Below are positions 33,209-45,976 of a stretch of 64,000 bases of DNA, piece by piece (position 1 is the first letter of the stretch; the number at the start of each line of letters is the position of its first letter). A program made the position numbers and the translations under genes. The notes below the pieces were generated by a model. The model was not told where the DNA came from. It saw only the letters and a list, made by a program, of their open reading frames with translations, and searched no databases. The DNA comes from Ulota crispa (lineage: Eukaryota > Streptophyta > Bryopsida > Orthotrichales > Orthotrichaceae): positions 35,215,060 to 35,279,059 of the forward strand of contig OY987243.1 of the NCBI GenBank assembly GCA_963920765.1, given 5' to 3'.

Positions 33209-34136
33209 CCGGAACAGGTGCATCAGAATCTGCAGTTGCTCACGGTTAGAAAATCAATCAGTCGTGCATCTTGTAAATATTGCCAGAGGATGCCAGATCC
33301 TGGTCAGAAAGATTAAGTGCAAAGTTGCGCTTTTCACACATCACGCTATTTTGCGCGGTTTGCAACGTTATGCCCGGACATTTCACCGGGCGTACCTTTC
33401 CCACTAGGGGACATTTCACGACCTGGCCATTGTTAATTTGCATTTGGTGCAGCTGGATATGGGCTAAAAAGGCATTTGTTATTCTCGAGATGGTTGACTA
33501 GCACCAACCACAACGAGACTGAAGTTACAATTTTCTTCTGTGCCATCACATTGTCATTTTGATAATCGTAGAGCATTCCACTCCTATGCTTATGAGTGGA
33601 GTGCACCTGGATTTGCAACTTTTTTGCTGCCATTTCTGCATGTGCTGATGCATCTCTCGTGACTCAGCTCTAGAGTCTTCCTTCCTTTGGCAATGGTATA
33701 TGAACTAGGAATAACTTGGAGAGTAGAAAGGATTCGAAAGAGATCTGTAGGCAGCAAATCATCATCATTGAGTGGAATGATGATAAATGTAAAGAAAGTT
33801 TCATGGCTTTTGATTTGAGAATTGAATCTCAAGTCTCTTACCTCTCTTATAGTTCTTAACTTGCTCTCAAGTGAGTTAATTTTCTGTATTCATTTCTGTT
33901 ACATTCTAAGTGACCGAGTACTCAGGTCATACGTCAAGACAAGGAACCCTGAATTGAAAAGTTCCTAATGGATTGGCATCATTGGTTTTTCTGAAGGGAA
34001 TCATGAGAGAAAGGAACCTAGGGTACTCCACGCGGGGCATATCTGAAGGCGGAACCTGAAGCGACCTACGGTGGAAGTGCTTGATTTCGAGCAGTGTAAT
34101 AAGGTAAGGGTAGTAGGAGTTTGGCTGGCTATTCAG
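33209..34136. other. Convergent 3' region between LRR-WD40 and ALY genes
   Basis: Probable 3' UTRs of the two converging genes. No additional gene is supported. CCGGACATTTCACCGGGCG near 33375 is a short inverted repeat that could form a small hairpin in the LRR-WD40 3' UTR. Confidence 0.5.
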
Positions 34137-37100
34137 TTATGTTTGCATGGCATCAGAATGGTAGGTCTCTAGTTCGGCATCCAAATCAGCGGCACTCTTG
34201 ATGGGGATGGTGGACGGCCTGCTGCTCATGAGGCCTTGGCCTCGGCCACGCCCTCGACCTCGTCCGCGGCCACCTCGCCCTCTGCCTCGACCTCGGTAGC
34301 TCCATGATCTTCCGCCAAAGAATCCTCGTCGGCCTCGGCCTCCACCTCTGCGCAGGTCAGTTTTCAGTTCAGCAGAGGTGTCACCCTGGATATATGTCAG
34401 ATAGTAAGTTTCTCTGCATAAAGGCTATCCTATTCAAAGAAGCAATTTTTACTACTCCAGAAACTCAGTACGCTCCTGCCCTCAAAAGAAGAATTAAGAG
34501 GTGGAATTGATACTAAGGTAGTGTGCTCTAATTTGGTGCGGTGTTCTAATTTGGGGCGCTTCTAGGAATGGCTGACATTGTTTTTTCAAAAAATCTCAAA
34601 AAATCTGTTACAGTCATTGATGAGTTAGGTGGGCTTAGCATGTTAACCTAATTTGTTAATGGTATGTTCACACTTGGTGTTAGGAGGGGTATTAGTAATA
34701 TGAATGCAGTTGAAGTTGTGTTCAAATGCATCTAATTATCCTTAGCTACTACAGTAGTGCCTCCCTAAGATGAACCTTTATAAGGAAAAATGCTTGGCTA
34801 AGATGAAGTAGATGACTGTCCCTGGTGGTTGCGGAGCTACAAAAGCTTGTTTAGTTCCAATGAATGTTTTCCTTACATGAAAGGAATATGCTGTCTGGAT
34901 ACCTTCATTGTATCTAGGCACTACTGTACCACTCTTAACACCAAGTGTGAACATACCCTAAGTCCACCTAACTCATCAATGACTAATAGATTTTTGAAGG
35001 AACAATGTCAGCCATTCCTAGAAGTGCACCAAAATAGAACACTGCACAAAATTAGAGCACACTACCTCAAATCCTGCAATAGTGGTAACAAATGTATAAT
35101 CAGGTAATCATCGATTATCCTTTGCAAAGGCCAGTGAATTTCAGGCAATAGCGAGTGACTGACAAGTCGAGACACCGGAAGCAGCAAAGTCGTCCTTACC
35201 CAAAAAGAACTTGAAGCACTCAATACCACTCATGCGAAGTATCTCCGGGTTCTCGTGAGTCTATAATGTTTCCAATTGCTTGGCTGATTCTCGTACTGCC
35301 TGGAGCGTTTGTTCATTTTTCATGTCTCTCGCCTATTCAATGAATTTCTGTGTTTCGTTCTCGCCCTACAGACCTACTTGTAGGCCGACCGCGACTATTG
35401 TGCTTCGTTGTCTAAGGAATTTGCGACCGAGACTAGATGGGCTACATAGACAATAAACAGACTGGGATTTCAGAAAGCTCCAAGAGGGTATGCTAGAGTC
35501 TTATTGCTTTTGACAGTCGCCCTTCTTTGTCTTTTTGTCGCATATTTGCACAAAAGCCCCAAGGAGCGAAATAAGGGGGACGACCCCGGACTTGCTGTCG
35601 CATGTTTTGACAGCAGATTAATATTCTCCAATGTAGGGTAACCCAAACTCACCAGACCTAAAATTACCACTGTAGAATCTCAGACACGTCTGTGCTCAGT
35701 GTTATGGCTGTCCTACATTATAGCTAAACTAGTGTCGTGTAAACCAGGGTGATTGATCTGAGTCAGGTCAGGAGCAAATGGCGTGCAACAGTCACCCAGA
35801 TTTTGCATTGCTCTGGAACTCTCTGATACAGTACGAAGTTTAGGTTAAAATCAAGGGAAAATTTCATGGATACCCTTGAAGTTTGCAATATTTTCATAGA
35901 TACCCCTGCTCTTTCAGAAATTTCACAAATACCCTTGGATCAAAATATTTAGGCGTTTGTTTTGTTGTTCATGCCACTTCCCTTCTTTGTGCACATGCAT
36001 AGCAAGAAAGAAGTAGTGTGCGCACAAAGGGAGAGGAAAGTGACATGCATAACAAAACAAACACCTAAATTTTTTGGTCCGAGGGTACTTGTGATATTTC
36101 TGAAAAGGCAAGGTTATCTATGAAAATATTGCAAACTTCAGGGGTATCCATAAAATTTTCCCTAAAATCTATAGGGTGTGTAGAGTGAGGAGCTCGGGAG
36201 CAACAAGAAGTGATATACATACCCCATGCCAAAGGGCCGGTGAGACTGAGCTTGGATCAAGTCGTGGCCTTCGTAGAAGCGCTTGGAGACACCATTGGTG
36301 ACTTGCAAGGTGGCGGCAGACTGGGCGGCCATGGTGGTGGTGGTGGTGGGCAGGTTGGGAGTCACCAAGTTGCTCCCGATGAACTCAATCTTCATGGCTT
36401 TGCCATCCAGTTGCACGTTGTTGTACCGCTTCAATGCCGCTATTCCGTCGATCTTGCGGGAATACACCACCTCTGCGGTCCCCTGGAGCCAGGCCACCAC
36501 CACTCTAATATGTCAATCACCAGAATTGGGGTAAAATGATAGGCTATTTATCATAACAGTGTTAAGTCAATTGTAATCCTCTTGGAGGAAATCATGCATG
36601 GGCTTATGTGGAGAGACTTAAGAGAAGATGAGGGAAGAATCAAATGACTAGGAGAGAATCTCAAACTTATTATAGCTAAAAAAAAGTTTTTGTGCTCTAA
36701 AAGCAACCGTGTTCTAAATGCGTTTCCTATTTAGGATTGAGTGACATGTTCCTTCAAATATCTATTATATCATTGATGAGATAAATAGGCTTGAATGGTT
36801 GTTTTTAGAGCCGACTACCTTAAAGCTACCTCACATCAGTTGGATAACTCAACTTTGGATCCTTGTTGTGGGAATTGATACATACTAAGATTTGCAAATG
36901 GTGAAGCAATATGTATTTTTTCTACAAAGAGGCTCCAGATTTCATGTTACGTAGCATGATCTCCATGAGTATGATGCAATATTGGAGGTGCTAAGATGGT
37001 GGTAGAGAGAGTAGATCTTAGGGGATATTGAATGTAAGAATAGAAACGGGAAATACGGGAGATGAGGGCTGATAATCCTGCTCCTCCTTGAATGGCTGAT

Positions 37101-40029
37101 TGCTATCCGTGATTAGTAGTTCTTGTTAGGATTAGGAACGAGGTAACTCAGACACAACTTTGTTGGAAACAGTTCATGCTGGTCTGTGCAGCTTACTCAG
37201 AAGGATATTCATTTTCCACAACCGGGCTCCAGAATTGGATTGTTGAAAATAAACTCAATGGGGATGTTGCGATCTTTAATGAACCAATGGCGAAGAAAGG
37301 AAATTTTGGGAGATTGAGTTTTAAAGTGTAAACCAAAAAGAAGGGAATGGTTTAGGCTTACAACGTATCTCTTCTCAAATGAATGCTTGGGGTATGTTAT
37401 GTGGCCTCATGGGGATTATGACTAGGGTAAGCCACTGCTTTGAATGGGTTGCAATTGTAGACAAGGACATGAGCCCAAATTTCAACTACACTGAATATTG
37501 CGTTTAGGTTACCCCAAAATAATTTCTTGACATTTCTTGACATTTTACATAATATAAATATTTACTTTTAAAAGGCTTGGCAACAACAATGAAGTTGCAA
37601 AAAAACAAACTAGCAATGTCCAACTCATAAACCATGTGAAATTCAAGTATTTAGAGAGTTGCATGCGCCTCCAAGTGGTCAAGTGATGAGTCATGAGGTA
37701 ACTTACTAGGGTGAGGCAACCTAATTGTCAAGGCAACCTAAATGCAATATTCAGTGTAGCTTACATCGGTGGTGGGCCATGAGATGGAGCGATTGGTTTT
37801 GAAGAAAGAACTGAGGAAATTATACCACTTGCTATTCAAGGCTTGGTTTGAACCAATTTCAACTGCATGTAACGGCTTATGCTCTAATTTCCGTTTTCTA
37901 TCACTTTTGGGAGAGAAGTAATGCCTATTGATGCTCAAAATACACTGGCTCAAGTTCCGTATATTGATGTAATTTCTGATATTCTTTACAAATGCTAATT
38001 GGTAGTGCAGGAATAGATAGTTGGGAGCTTGGGTACATACCTTAGAACGGCCGCTTGGATCATAATGAATGGAGCACCGTTTCACATCACCCACTTCAAA
38101 GAAGAGCTCCTGTACCAACCACACAGATCAATTGAGGAATTGATTTCCACGTGGTTTTAACTTCCATGAGTTTACTCCAAGTCAACAATTTATGCTAAAT
38201 CGCATCCTAAGTCAGGAATGAAGAAGAAATTTTCACTAGTAGAAAACAAGGCCCAAATCAAGTGGTCCCAAGCAACACAAACACATCCTAATCAACACAA
38301 CTATGTTCAAAATGTCTCCAATCAAAATGTCCAAATCAACACAATAGTGTTGATTTGGGTCCTATTTTCTATTAGTGTTTTTGAATACACAATTTGAAGA
38401 CCAACATCATTAGTCCAAAAAGAGCGGCAGCCCTCAAGCAAGATGTGTCAAAACAACACCCAAGACCAGAGCTTCCTCTAGTTGAAATTGCTTTTCTCTT
38501 GCAAAGCTATAACCAGATCTATTGATCTGCAAGATTGGTAATGCCACTTGCGAAAAAACATAACATTCTAAGTAACCTTGTTGAGCACCCTCTTATTTGC
38601 CATTGAAAGAATTCCTCACTCCTCAAGCCAATCTGCCATTGAGTTCAATTGTGAGAACTGTATTAAAGCTTTTATTTGTTTGATCTGCTATAATCTTTGC
38701 TTTTTGATATCTCTCAATGCCAGGCGTCAAAAGGTGCCGTGCCACTACTACTGCAGAAAGGAGGGGTTGCAAAGAAAGAAAAAAGAAAGCAAAGATAGAG
38801 ACTACTGACCTTGATGTCATCAGTGGAGACGGCGTAGTCAAGATTGGAAATGTAAAGCTTGGTCCCAGTTTCAATGCCTAGAGGCTTGACGCCAAGGGGG
38901 GGTAAGATTTCGGTCACCTTTTCGAACATATCATGTTGCCACACACCTTCCAAAGCCTGGCGGGTGGTGAACTGTTGCAGCAGAATACACGGAGATATTC
39001 AACAACCAGGGAGCCGTCAAGGCTTACTGAAAGCAATCAATAGCAATGCTGCATGGAATGGAGGTGGTCAAAACACAAGAGCATACACATGGTGATGATG
39101 ATCATTTAAAATTTTGAGAAAAGAGAGAGACTGAGAGAGAGAGAAAATTTCCAGATCAAAAGAGTCACAACCTCCCCTTCAAAGAATGTAGTAGTAGTTT
39201 AGGAAGAAGATTCACATGCTGGACCATATCAAATATATAATATAGATCAATTCCCCTGCAGTAATTGGTTTTAGCCCCCATTTGTCGACATTGCGTCATT
39301 CACAAGATAACAAGCACAAAGATATCTCCCATGTGTTTTTAGCCCCATCGCTGTCCAACGTTGTTGCTACATCACGGTGCAGGCATCAGCAGCACCAAAA
39401 AAGGGAACTAAAGCCGGTACTTTTGTTGCTTGAATGTCTCTCACACGGATGATGATTTGCAAATCCCATCGTTGCTCCAAACGTCAACTTGAATTTTCAA
39501 CGAAGAAAAATTGGTGCAAATGCCTTTGGGGCTCCCTATTCATTCATCTGTAATGGTGTTCCTAAAAAAAATCCTTTTTTTTTCCTGGACCTGGTTTTTA
39601 TTTTTTTCCCTTTGCAACGAGGAGAGGCCGAAATTCAACACGCAGGCTTGGAGTTTTACATGCAGAGGCTCCCCTGCCATAGCCAGTAGGGTTGGGTTTT
39701 TTTAATCAACAAATGGAAGATGATGATGATGATGCCGTGGCTTTGCTTGCCTTGGATGGAACTGCTGCTGCTGCTGCGCCATAAGGGTTGGGCCGGTACG
39801 ACGAGTACGTGCCACCCCGTTTCATCTGCCTGTTGCGAAATGGACCTCCCATTAAACCACCACCACCACCATAGGTCACACGGGGGAATCCTCCTCGGCC
39901 CCTGTTAGTCCCTCGCCCTCTTTGACGTCGTCTGTCCCGACGCATATTCTTGTTGTTCTTGATCAACTGGTCCAGTGACATATCCAAACTGGCTGTGTTG
40001 GCTGCGTTGGTGGCTGGGGTTGCTGTCAT
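34137..40029 (-). CDS. ALY: ALY/REF (THO4) mRNA export adaptor, five coding exons
   Basis: ALY couples splicing to mRNA export through UAP56 and TREX in the nucleus. Exons in order: about 39712-40029, 38810-38971, 38041-38109, 36223-36482, 34137-34347. The N-terminus has the UAP56-binding motif LDMSLDQLIKNNK, then an RG-rich stretch. The RRM begins TKLYISNLDYAVSTDDIK and continues ELFFEVGDVKRCSIHYDPSGRSK and GTAEVVYSRKIDGIAALKRY to KAMKIEFIG, closely like plant ALY proteins. The last exon gives an RG-rich box and the C-terminal UAP56-binding motif SAADLDAELETYHSDAM. Exons 2-5 join in frame with good sites. The end of exon 1 is uncertain: the obvious donor (ATTT/GTTGAT) is out of phase with the best exon 2 acceptor, so a small exon, another acceptor or a sequence error is possible. 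Introns 2 and 4 contain transposable elements. Confidence 0.9.
34516..35068. mobile_element. Inverted-repeat element L in ALY intron 4
   Basis: AGGTAGTGTGCTC at the left and GAGCACACTACCT at the right start inverted arms of over 150 bp, including GGAATGGCTGACATTGTT and AACAATGTCAGCCATTCC, and further in ACACTTGGTGTTA with its inverse. No target duplication was resolved. A smaller element lies in its centre. Confidence 0.75.
34752..34926. mobile_element. pogo/mariner-like miniature element nested in L
   Basis: CAGTAGTGCCT at the left and AGGCACTACTG at the right are flanked by TA (34750-34751 and 34927-34928). At 175 bp, with CAGT ends and a TA target, it fits a Tc1/mariner (pogo-like) miniature. 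AAGGAAAA/TTTTCCTT adds inner pairing. Confidence 0.72.
35855..36162. mobile_element. Family E Mutator-like miniature element in ALY intron 4
   Basis: Ends GGGAAAATTT and AAAATTTTCCC are inverted over about 45 bp (ATACCCTTGAAGTTTGCAATATT region). Flanks TAAAATCAA (35846-35854) and TAAAATCTA (36163-36171) match at eight of nine bases. It ends about 60 bp from exon 4, close to the donor site. It is the most intact family E copy. Confidence 0.85.
38234..38377. mobile_element. CACTA-type miniature element in ALY intron 2
   Basis: It starts CACTAGTAGAAAA and ends TTTTCTATTAGTG, with inverted inner ends (CCCAAATCAA and TTGATTTGGG). The 3-bp duplication TTT is exact (38231-38233 and 38378-38380). 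The same terminal sequence occurs at 8016-8214. Confidence 0.83.
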
Positions 40030-41587
40030 GGTGGTGACTTCTTCTTCTCCTTCCCTTTCAAGCCTGCACTCGGATCAAGGAGAAACACAAAAGAGAACAA
40101 TACTGGTAATAATAATTGCCTGTCGACCTTATGCACACTACACTCTGAAGCTCTGATGATGGCAATGTCCAGTCTTCTCTTCTCTACAACAAGGGAGTTT
40201 AGGGATGCGCAATAACCAGGAGAAATAACACGAGGGCAGATGTAAAGGACGGTGATGATATAAAGCTTGGCAAGCAGCACTTTGGAGAGAGGACGAAAGA
40301 AAGGGCGGGCATGACACAATGGCAAGTAACAACTTTTCTCTTTCTTTCTCCTGTTTACTGTGATCACGCCGTTCAAGACCTACGTACATACCCTCCCAGT
40401 TAACTAACTCAACCTGTCGCACCTTTCCAAACTCACGGCTGAAGCAGTGTACCGTTTTATTATTACAGGGGAAGACTAAGTTACCAGCTGGGAAGAAGGC
40501 AACCCTCGTCCCCTTCACCTCCCTCCATGCCTCCACCCATTTGGATCAGAGCCCAAGATGTAGAAGGTAAGCAGCTGGGTAATGTGCTTCAAGGGAGAAA
40601 GGGTTAGCAACTAAAGCGAGGAGCGTCAAGGGAATCAGCACCAGCCGACGCACTGTGCCCTAATTGAATATCCCACATAAGGAACCGCGAGAAATCAAAA
40701 GAAAAATCTGGCATATAGTGCAGTTCAGGGAGCATAACATGTTCACTCTCCAACTGATGGAAATCACAAAGTAAGTCCATTGACAATCCAAACGGAAATT
40801 GCTAGGAGAACTTTACGGGACAGGGGTCCTTTTTTCCATACTTACCTGGACATCACGAACTCTGGGACCTCATCCACAAATGGACTAAGCCCGGTTGGGA
40901 GTTTCCAACACAGCGGTAGGAGGTTGGTACTTCGAAGGTTCGAGGTCAGTCGGTCAGTGTTTATCCAGAAAAGGTCCAGGGTCGAAATGGAGACTACCAT
41001 ATGGACTGAGAAATCCTAATACACCTCAAAGTAAGGGTCACGGCGATGGAACTGACCTGCATCATCATCAGGTCCACATCCTCAATACTGAAAAGATTCG
41101 GTAGAATTATTGCTCAAAGCGAACGTAGACTCAAAAAAAATTGAAAAAATAGGCTCTTCCAAGTTGGAAGAGTGTGATTGTAATAGCTGCAAACTGTTGG
41201 TCATGAAGTTAATCAAGATTTAACGCCTGCATCTGGCATTTCTACCACGTACCAATGGCCAGATTACTGGTTTCATTGGACCACCTAGTTTCATCAGTGC
41301 ACCCTTCATCTATTCACAATTTGAGCACCTTGCCATCTCAATAAATGGGAAAAATCTGAACCTCCTGCCCTTGGATAACATTCTGATAACATTGAAAGAA
41401 TCCTTGAAGCGAAGGGGCTACTTCTACGCTGAGCCATGCACAGCTGGTGCACGACCAGGTCTGCCAACTAACATTCACAAAATTTGTCAAACGATCATAG
41501 CAGGCGCTCAAACAAAAAGACTAAGAGTCATGAAGGAGTGTTGATGAGCAAAGATCAAAATCTCCAAAAAAATTGTCTCCAAATCGT
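40030..41587. other. ALY promoter and leader region and TBC gene 3' region
   Basis: The bases nearest 40030 are presumably the ALY 5' UTR (minus strand); those nearest 41587 are the TBC 3' UTR. Frames here lack domains. I recognise no specific motif. Confidence 0.45.
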
Positions 41588-44033
41588 TCACAATGTCTGT
41601 CGTTTGATGCTGTCGGACGATGAGTTGCCATCACCATGGGTAAGACTACTCCGCTGTACTTGCCGCAGCAGCTCAGCCATAACAGCAGGCTGTTCCTTTT
41701 CGCGCTGCTTGCTGATGTTATGAGTTGATACAACTCCTAATTTGTCAAAGGCCACCTGCCCAAGAATGACAATTTAGATGCCTTGTCAGTAGCATTCGCT
41801 GGTGCCAATTCTTTGGAATCGAGAAGTCTCACAAATTTCAGTTAAGAAAATAAAGGGCTAAGCGACAACTGGACCAAGAGATCGTTTTGGACAGAGTCGG
41901 TGTGACGTAAATCACCGTCAAGACTTCCTCAGGATCGTACGCATTGTGTGTTGCTTCGTGTAGGATATTGATAGCTTCACCAACGTGCTTTGCTCGAAGC
42001 AGCTGTTCCTCCTTGATCTGCCATGAACCCCATTATTGAGTGGTCAAGAGTGCGCATCGTCTCAATTAGTTCAGTGAAGCCTTTTCAATCTGCTGTGATC
42101 TCATTTTTCAATCACATGAATCAGCTTCTATACGATCCATTCTTACGAAAGATAAAAGGTACGATAAATTCTCCAAATGCTCAAATCCAACTCCACATGT
42201 ATAGACTGCTGTATTACGCAAACTATCATAAAAGTGCCATTAGTTGATATGTAAGAGACAACAGGCAATAGAAATACCTTAAATAAAGCCAAGGCAACCC
42301 TAAACAAGATATTGGCGCCCTCGTTGAACAAGACATCCCATACCCGCATAGTTGTCTGCAATGAACCAGAATTTGGTTTGGAGTTATTTGACGACGAGCT
42401 GCCCGGTGCAACTGCTGACCTGATGTTTCGAGCTCATACTATGGACTTGAGTGCATGTAAGTGCTAAAACATCTTATACGCACCCATGCCTGCTTTTATC
42501 AGACAGATAAAAGAAAAAGTGATGCCTAAACCCTTGGCAGGACAAGTGATGAAGTACAGACCTCTGATGGTAAGCTTTTCGCAAATAAACAAAGAAACCA
42601 CTCTGTTATGACCAATGAGACGTCGAAGTCAATATTGTCCAAGTGCGTTGCAAGCCTGAAAGCACCACCGAGGAAATATCATACTATGCTGCACCATGGC
42701 CCAAAAAGCACCACAAATTCACAAAATTGAATATTCTACAACCACCGAAGAACGGGATATCAACATGGATTAATAAGCACAGGAAATAAGAAATAGAACC
42801 TTGGCAATTTCTTCTTGAATAAATCTTTGAAGACGCGTTGCTCCACATGACATCCATGTAAATTCTCCGAATAACTATCATGATACAATATATTTTCGAG
42901 CAGCACTGCTAACATCCAGAAGGCATCCTCCTCCGTTTTCATGACCAATAAAAGCGAGGCGGCCACAAAATTCATCCCCTAAAAAAACCCTAGGATTCCG
43001 TCAATGGCAACTACGAAAGAAGGCTCCAATTGCCTAAGCTGAACCTCAGCACCTATAGACATGCGTTCTCTTCAAACTAAACCAATAGGAAAGTTAAAGC
43101 TAACTTCCCAGACCGTCGTTTCTACCATGTCTTACAACCACAAAAAAGCTTGGAGAGTTCTGTGGAGCTTACTTGGCAATAACCTACACGACTGTCCCGA
43201 AAAGAGTAGCCTCTTAGAATTCGACGCAGTGATGCAAGACCTTCCGGAGAATCAATGACGGGATGACCAGGAAATGTGCGATCCAAATCCTACAAAGAAA
43301 AATTGTGGTCACACTCATTGAAATGACAAATATTTTATGGCACCAAAATTGTGGCAATCAAGTGCACAAGGCTCAAATATCTAAAGACTGGTACAGATCT
43401 GAAGTTCCAGACGAGCGTCTATAAAAGTGCGAACATGGCGATTATTTCAAGCTTTCTTACCACAAGTTCGGAGTTTCAGAGATCACAGTATCCGAGAAAA
43501 GAAAATGCTGAAGGTGGAAAAATACGTACATGGTCAATTTGCCGGGTAGCTGAAGTTTCCCTCTCCTGTGCAGCCTCGGTCAGATCCTGATAGTAACTAT
43601 CCGGGACAGTGGATCGCTTCTGAACGACCCCGGAAACAGCCCGCCACACCTTTTCTCGCAAAGCAGGAGGGATGCCCTTGCGAATCAGCTTCTTCAGTTG
43701 TCCAGCATCCGTGAAATTGGAGAGTTGAAGGTGCGACACGAGGTTGCTCTCTCTCAAAGAAGACACGCCAGGTTGCAAATACCATCCCGCTCCTCGGCTG
43801 GCTTCCTCGGCCCACCACACCCGCCCTTGCTCTTTCACCCTCTCTTTAACAAGGCTCAGCACGGCCGCTTCCTCCCGCGTCACTTCCACCTCAAATTGGT
43901 ACAGGTCCAGCACTTTCACCTTCACCACTTTCCGTGATTTACTACTTGCCGAGCTTGCCGGGCTTGCCGGGCTTGCCGAGCCTCCTCTCCCTGCGCTTTG
44001 TCGAGCGTCTGCCGCTCTCGTTCCATTCTGCAT
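41588..44033 (-). CDS. TBC-domain Rab GTPase-activating protein, seven exons
   Basis: TBC proteins speed GTP hydrolysis by Rab GTPases on endomembranes. Exons: 43530-44033, 43173-43289, 42800-42978, 42562-42655, 42278-42355, 41916-42017, 41588-41755; 413 residues, every join in frame. After a Ser/Ala-rich start comes a plant-type segment ([17 protein letters not shown]), then the TBC domain from [18 protein letters not shown]. The arginine finger lies in [14 protein letters not shown] and the glutamine finger in VGYCQGMNFVA, so both catalytic residues are present. [20 protein letters not shown] and [22 protein letters not shown] match later TBC blocks. It resembles the plant Gyp1-like Rab-GAPs (PAM1 type), which are slightly shorter at about 350 residues. 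The target Rab cannot be told. The start at 44033 is the first ATG of the frame. Confidence 0.9.
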
Positions 44034-44357
44034 CCTTAATCACTCTCAATTCCTTCTCCAAAACCTTCTTTCCCCTTCATGAAATCCTAATACAACCGTA
44101 CCAACTCCATTACAGACTAGAACAGATTTTTCAAACTGACCTAAACAAATTACAACAACGGCAAACTCATCGATCACCGTCCTAAGCTTCATCTTGCACT
44201 TCCTCGTCGAATGAAGAATGCTGCACTTTAGTACTATAATAATTATTACGTTCAAAACAGGGAACTCACGCTTCTAAATGAGCTGCATTCAGGAGAAGCC
44301 AGAATGTACGAGTGTGATTAGCCAGGGCATTGAAAAATACTCGAATTCTAGTTCGGT
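44034..44357. other. Upstream region of the TBC gene
   Basis: Probable promoter and leader of the minus-strand TBC gene. No specific site recognised. Confidence 0.45.
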
Positions 44358-45345
44358 TAACAACTATCCAAGCCCTAGCTAGTACTATAATGCCTTAGCT
44401 AAGGACTATGAGATGCTGCGTGACATAAATTCAAAAACATGAAAGGAAGACCGATCATCAACTTGAATTGAATAAAGTCTCGTTTAATATACCGTCATTG
44501 CTGGTAGTATATGAGCACGAACAATGTGCGGGGAGAAGAACCAGCAGTTGGTTTTATGTTGCAAAAAGATCGGTTGAAATTTGAAAACTACACTAAAGAA
44601 CCAGCCAAGATTTCAGAAAAAAACAGTATAAATGTAGTATAGTATATGCAATATGCAATATGCAATATCCGGTTCATGTTTGCGAAAAACCAGTTGAAAA
44701 TACAAAATGCCGGATACTGGCCGGTGAAGCTCAAAAATCTTCCAGGACACTGGACATCAATACCAGAAGCAAAAGCGTCGGAGATGTCAACGAAAAGCAC
44801 TAGATCATGATTGCGAGCTCTGCAGATTTCAAAGCCAAGCATTCGGAGAAAGCGCGTTAACAACTATCCAGCCCTATGTAGTACTATAATGCCTTAGCTA
44901 AGGACTATCAGATGCTGCTTGGCATAATTCAAAAATATGAAAGGAAGACCGATCATCAACTTGAATTGAATAAAGTCTCGTTTAATATGCCGTCATTGCT
45001 GGTAGTATATGAGCATGAACAATGTGCGGGGAGAACCAGCAGTTGGTGTAATGTTGCAAAAAGATCGGTTGAAATTTGAAAACTACACTAAAGAACCAGC
45101 CAAGGTTTCAGAAAAAAATAGTATAAATGTAGTATAGTATATGCAATATGCAATATGCAATATCCGGTGCATGTTTGCGAAAAAACCTGTTGAAAATGCG
45201 AAATGCCGGATACTGGCCGGTGAAGCTCAAAAATCTTCCAGAACACTGGACATCAATACCAGAAACAAAAGCGTCGGAGCGGTCAACGAAAAGCACTAGA
45301 TCGTGATTGCGAGCTCTGCAGATTTCAAGCCAAGCATTCGGAGAA
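44358..45345. repeat. Direct tandem duplication of about 500 bp
   Basis: TTAACAACTATCCA starts the first copy at about 44358 and the second at about 44858. The two are colinear to GCCAAGCATTCGGAGAAA at the end of each, about 95% identical by eye with small indels. Minus-strand frames at 44588-44863 and 45108-45296 are the same piece in both copies and have no domain. Looks like a recent local duplication between the TBC and F-box genes. Confidence 0.88.
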
Positions 45346-45635
45346 ATCGTGTGATATTGCTCGGCACAAATAGCTTCAAATCGAACGAGGCAGGCAAGCT
45401 TTAGTCGAGTCGCGAATTGAAGAAGGGTGAGAATGGCGGACAGTAGCCTGGACGACGGGGAATGGACCGAAGCGTGAGTGCAAAGAGGCAGGGGAGTGAC
45501 CGTGAGGAGGGGAGTGACCGTGGGGAGCGGTCATGGGTCCAGAGCTGGGGCCCAGGTTTCCGCTTCGCATGGGAAGTTACCAGAATTGGTTGAGGTGGAG
45601 GGCTTGCTGGAAGGTAATCATCCTAACCTGTTTAT
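45346..45635. other. GC-richer spacer
   Basis: ATGGCGGACAGTAGC at 45433 opens a 14-codon stretch ending at a GTGAGTG donor-like site, like a first exon, but I find no downstream exon to join. GGGAGTGACCGTG is repeated at about 45492 and 45509. No gene is called. Confidence 0.4.
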
Positions 45636-45976
45636 TTATTTTAAGGGAAAATTACAAATAGGGGCATGAAAAAATAAAATATTGGCGCAGTTTCAAAATA
45701 ATTACAAACAAAGGCTGTAATTTTTTTGTGGTTTGGACATTGCTTGATTTAGATAACTTCCTAAAATTTAAAAGTCTCCAAAAATTATTGTCCCTTTTAC
45801 TATTTTTTTATATTTAGGCTTGATATGGAGAATCTTTTAAGATTTTTGAAAATAGCTAACATTTCATGTGATCCGTTTAAATTAACCAATGTCCAAACCA
45901 AAAAAAATTACAAAAATTACAATCTTTTTTTAAATTGCGCCTCTATTTGTAATCATTTTGAAACTGCACCCTTAAG

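Noticed and set aside
45433-45640. Possible first exon starting MADSSLDDGEWTEA
   Set aside because: A good donor-like site follows, but no downstream exon in frame could be found before the nested elements.
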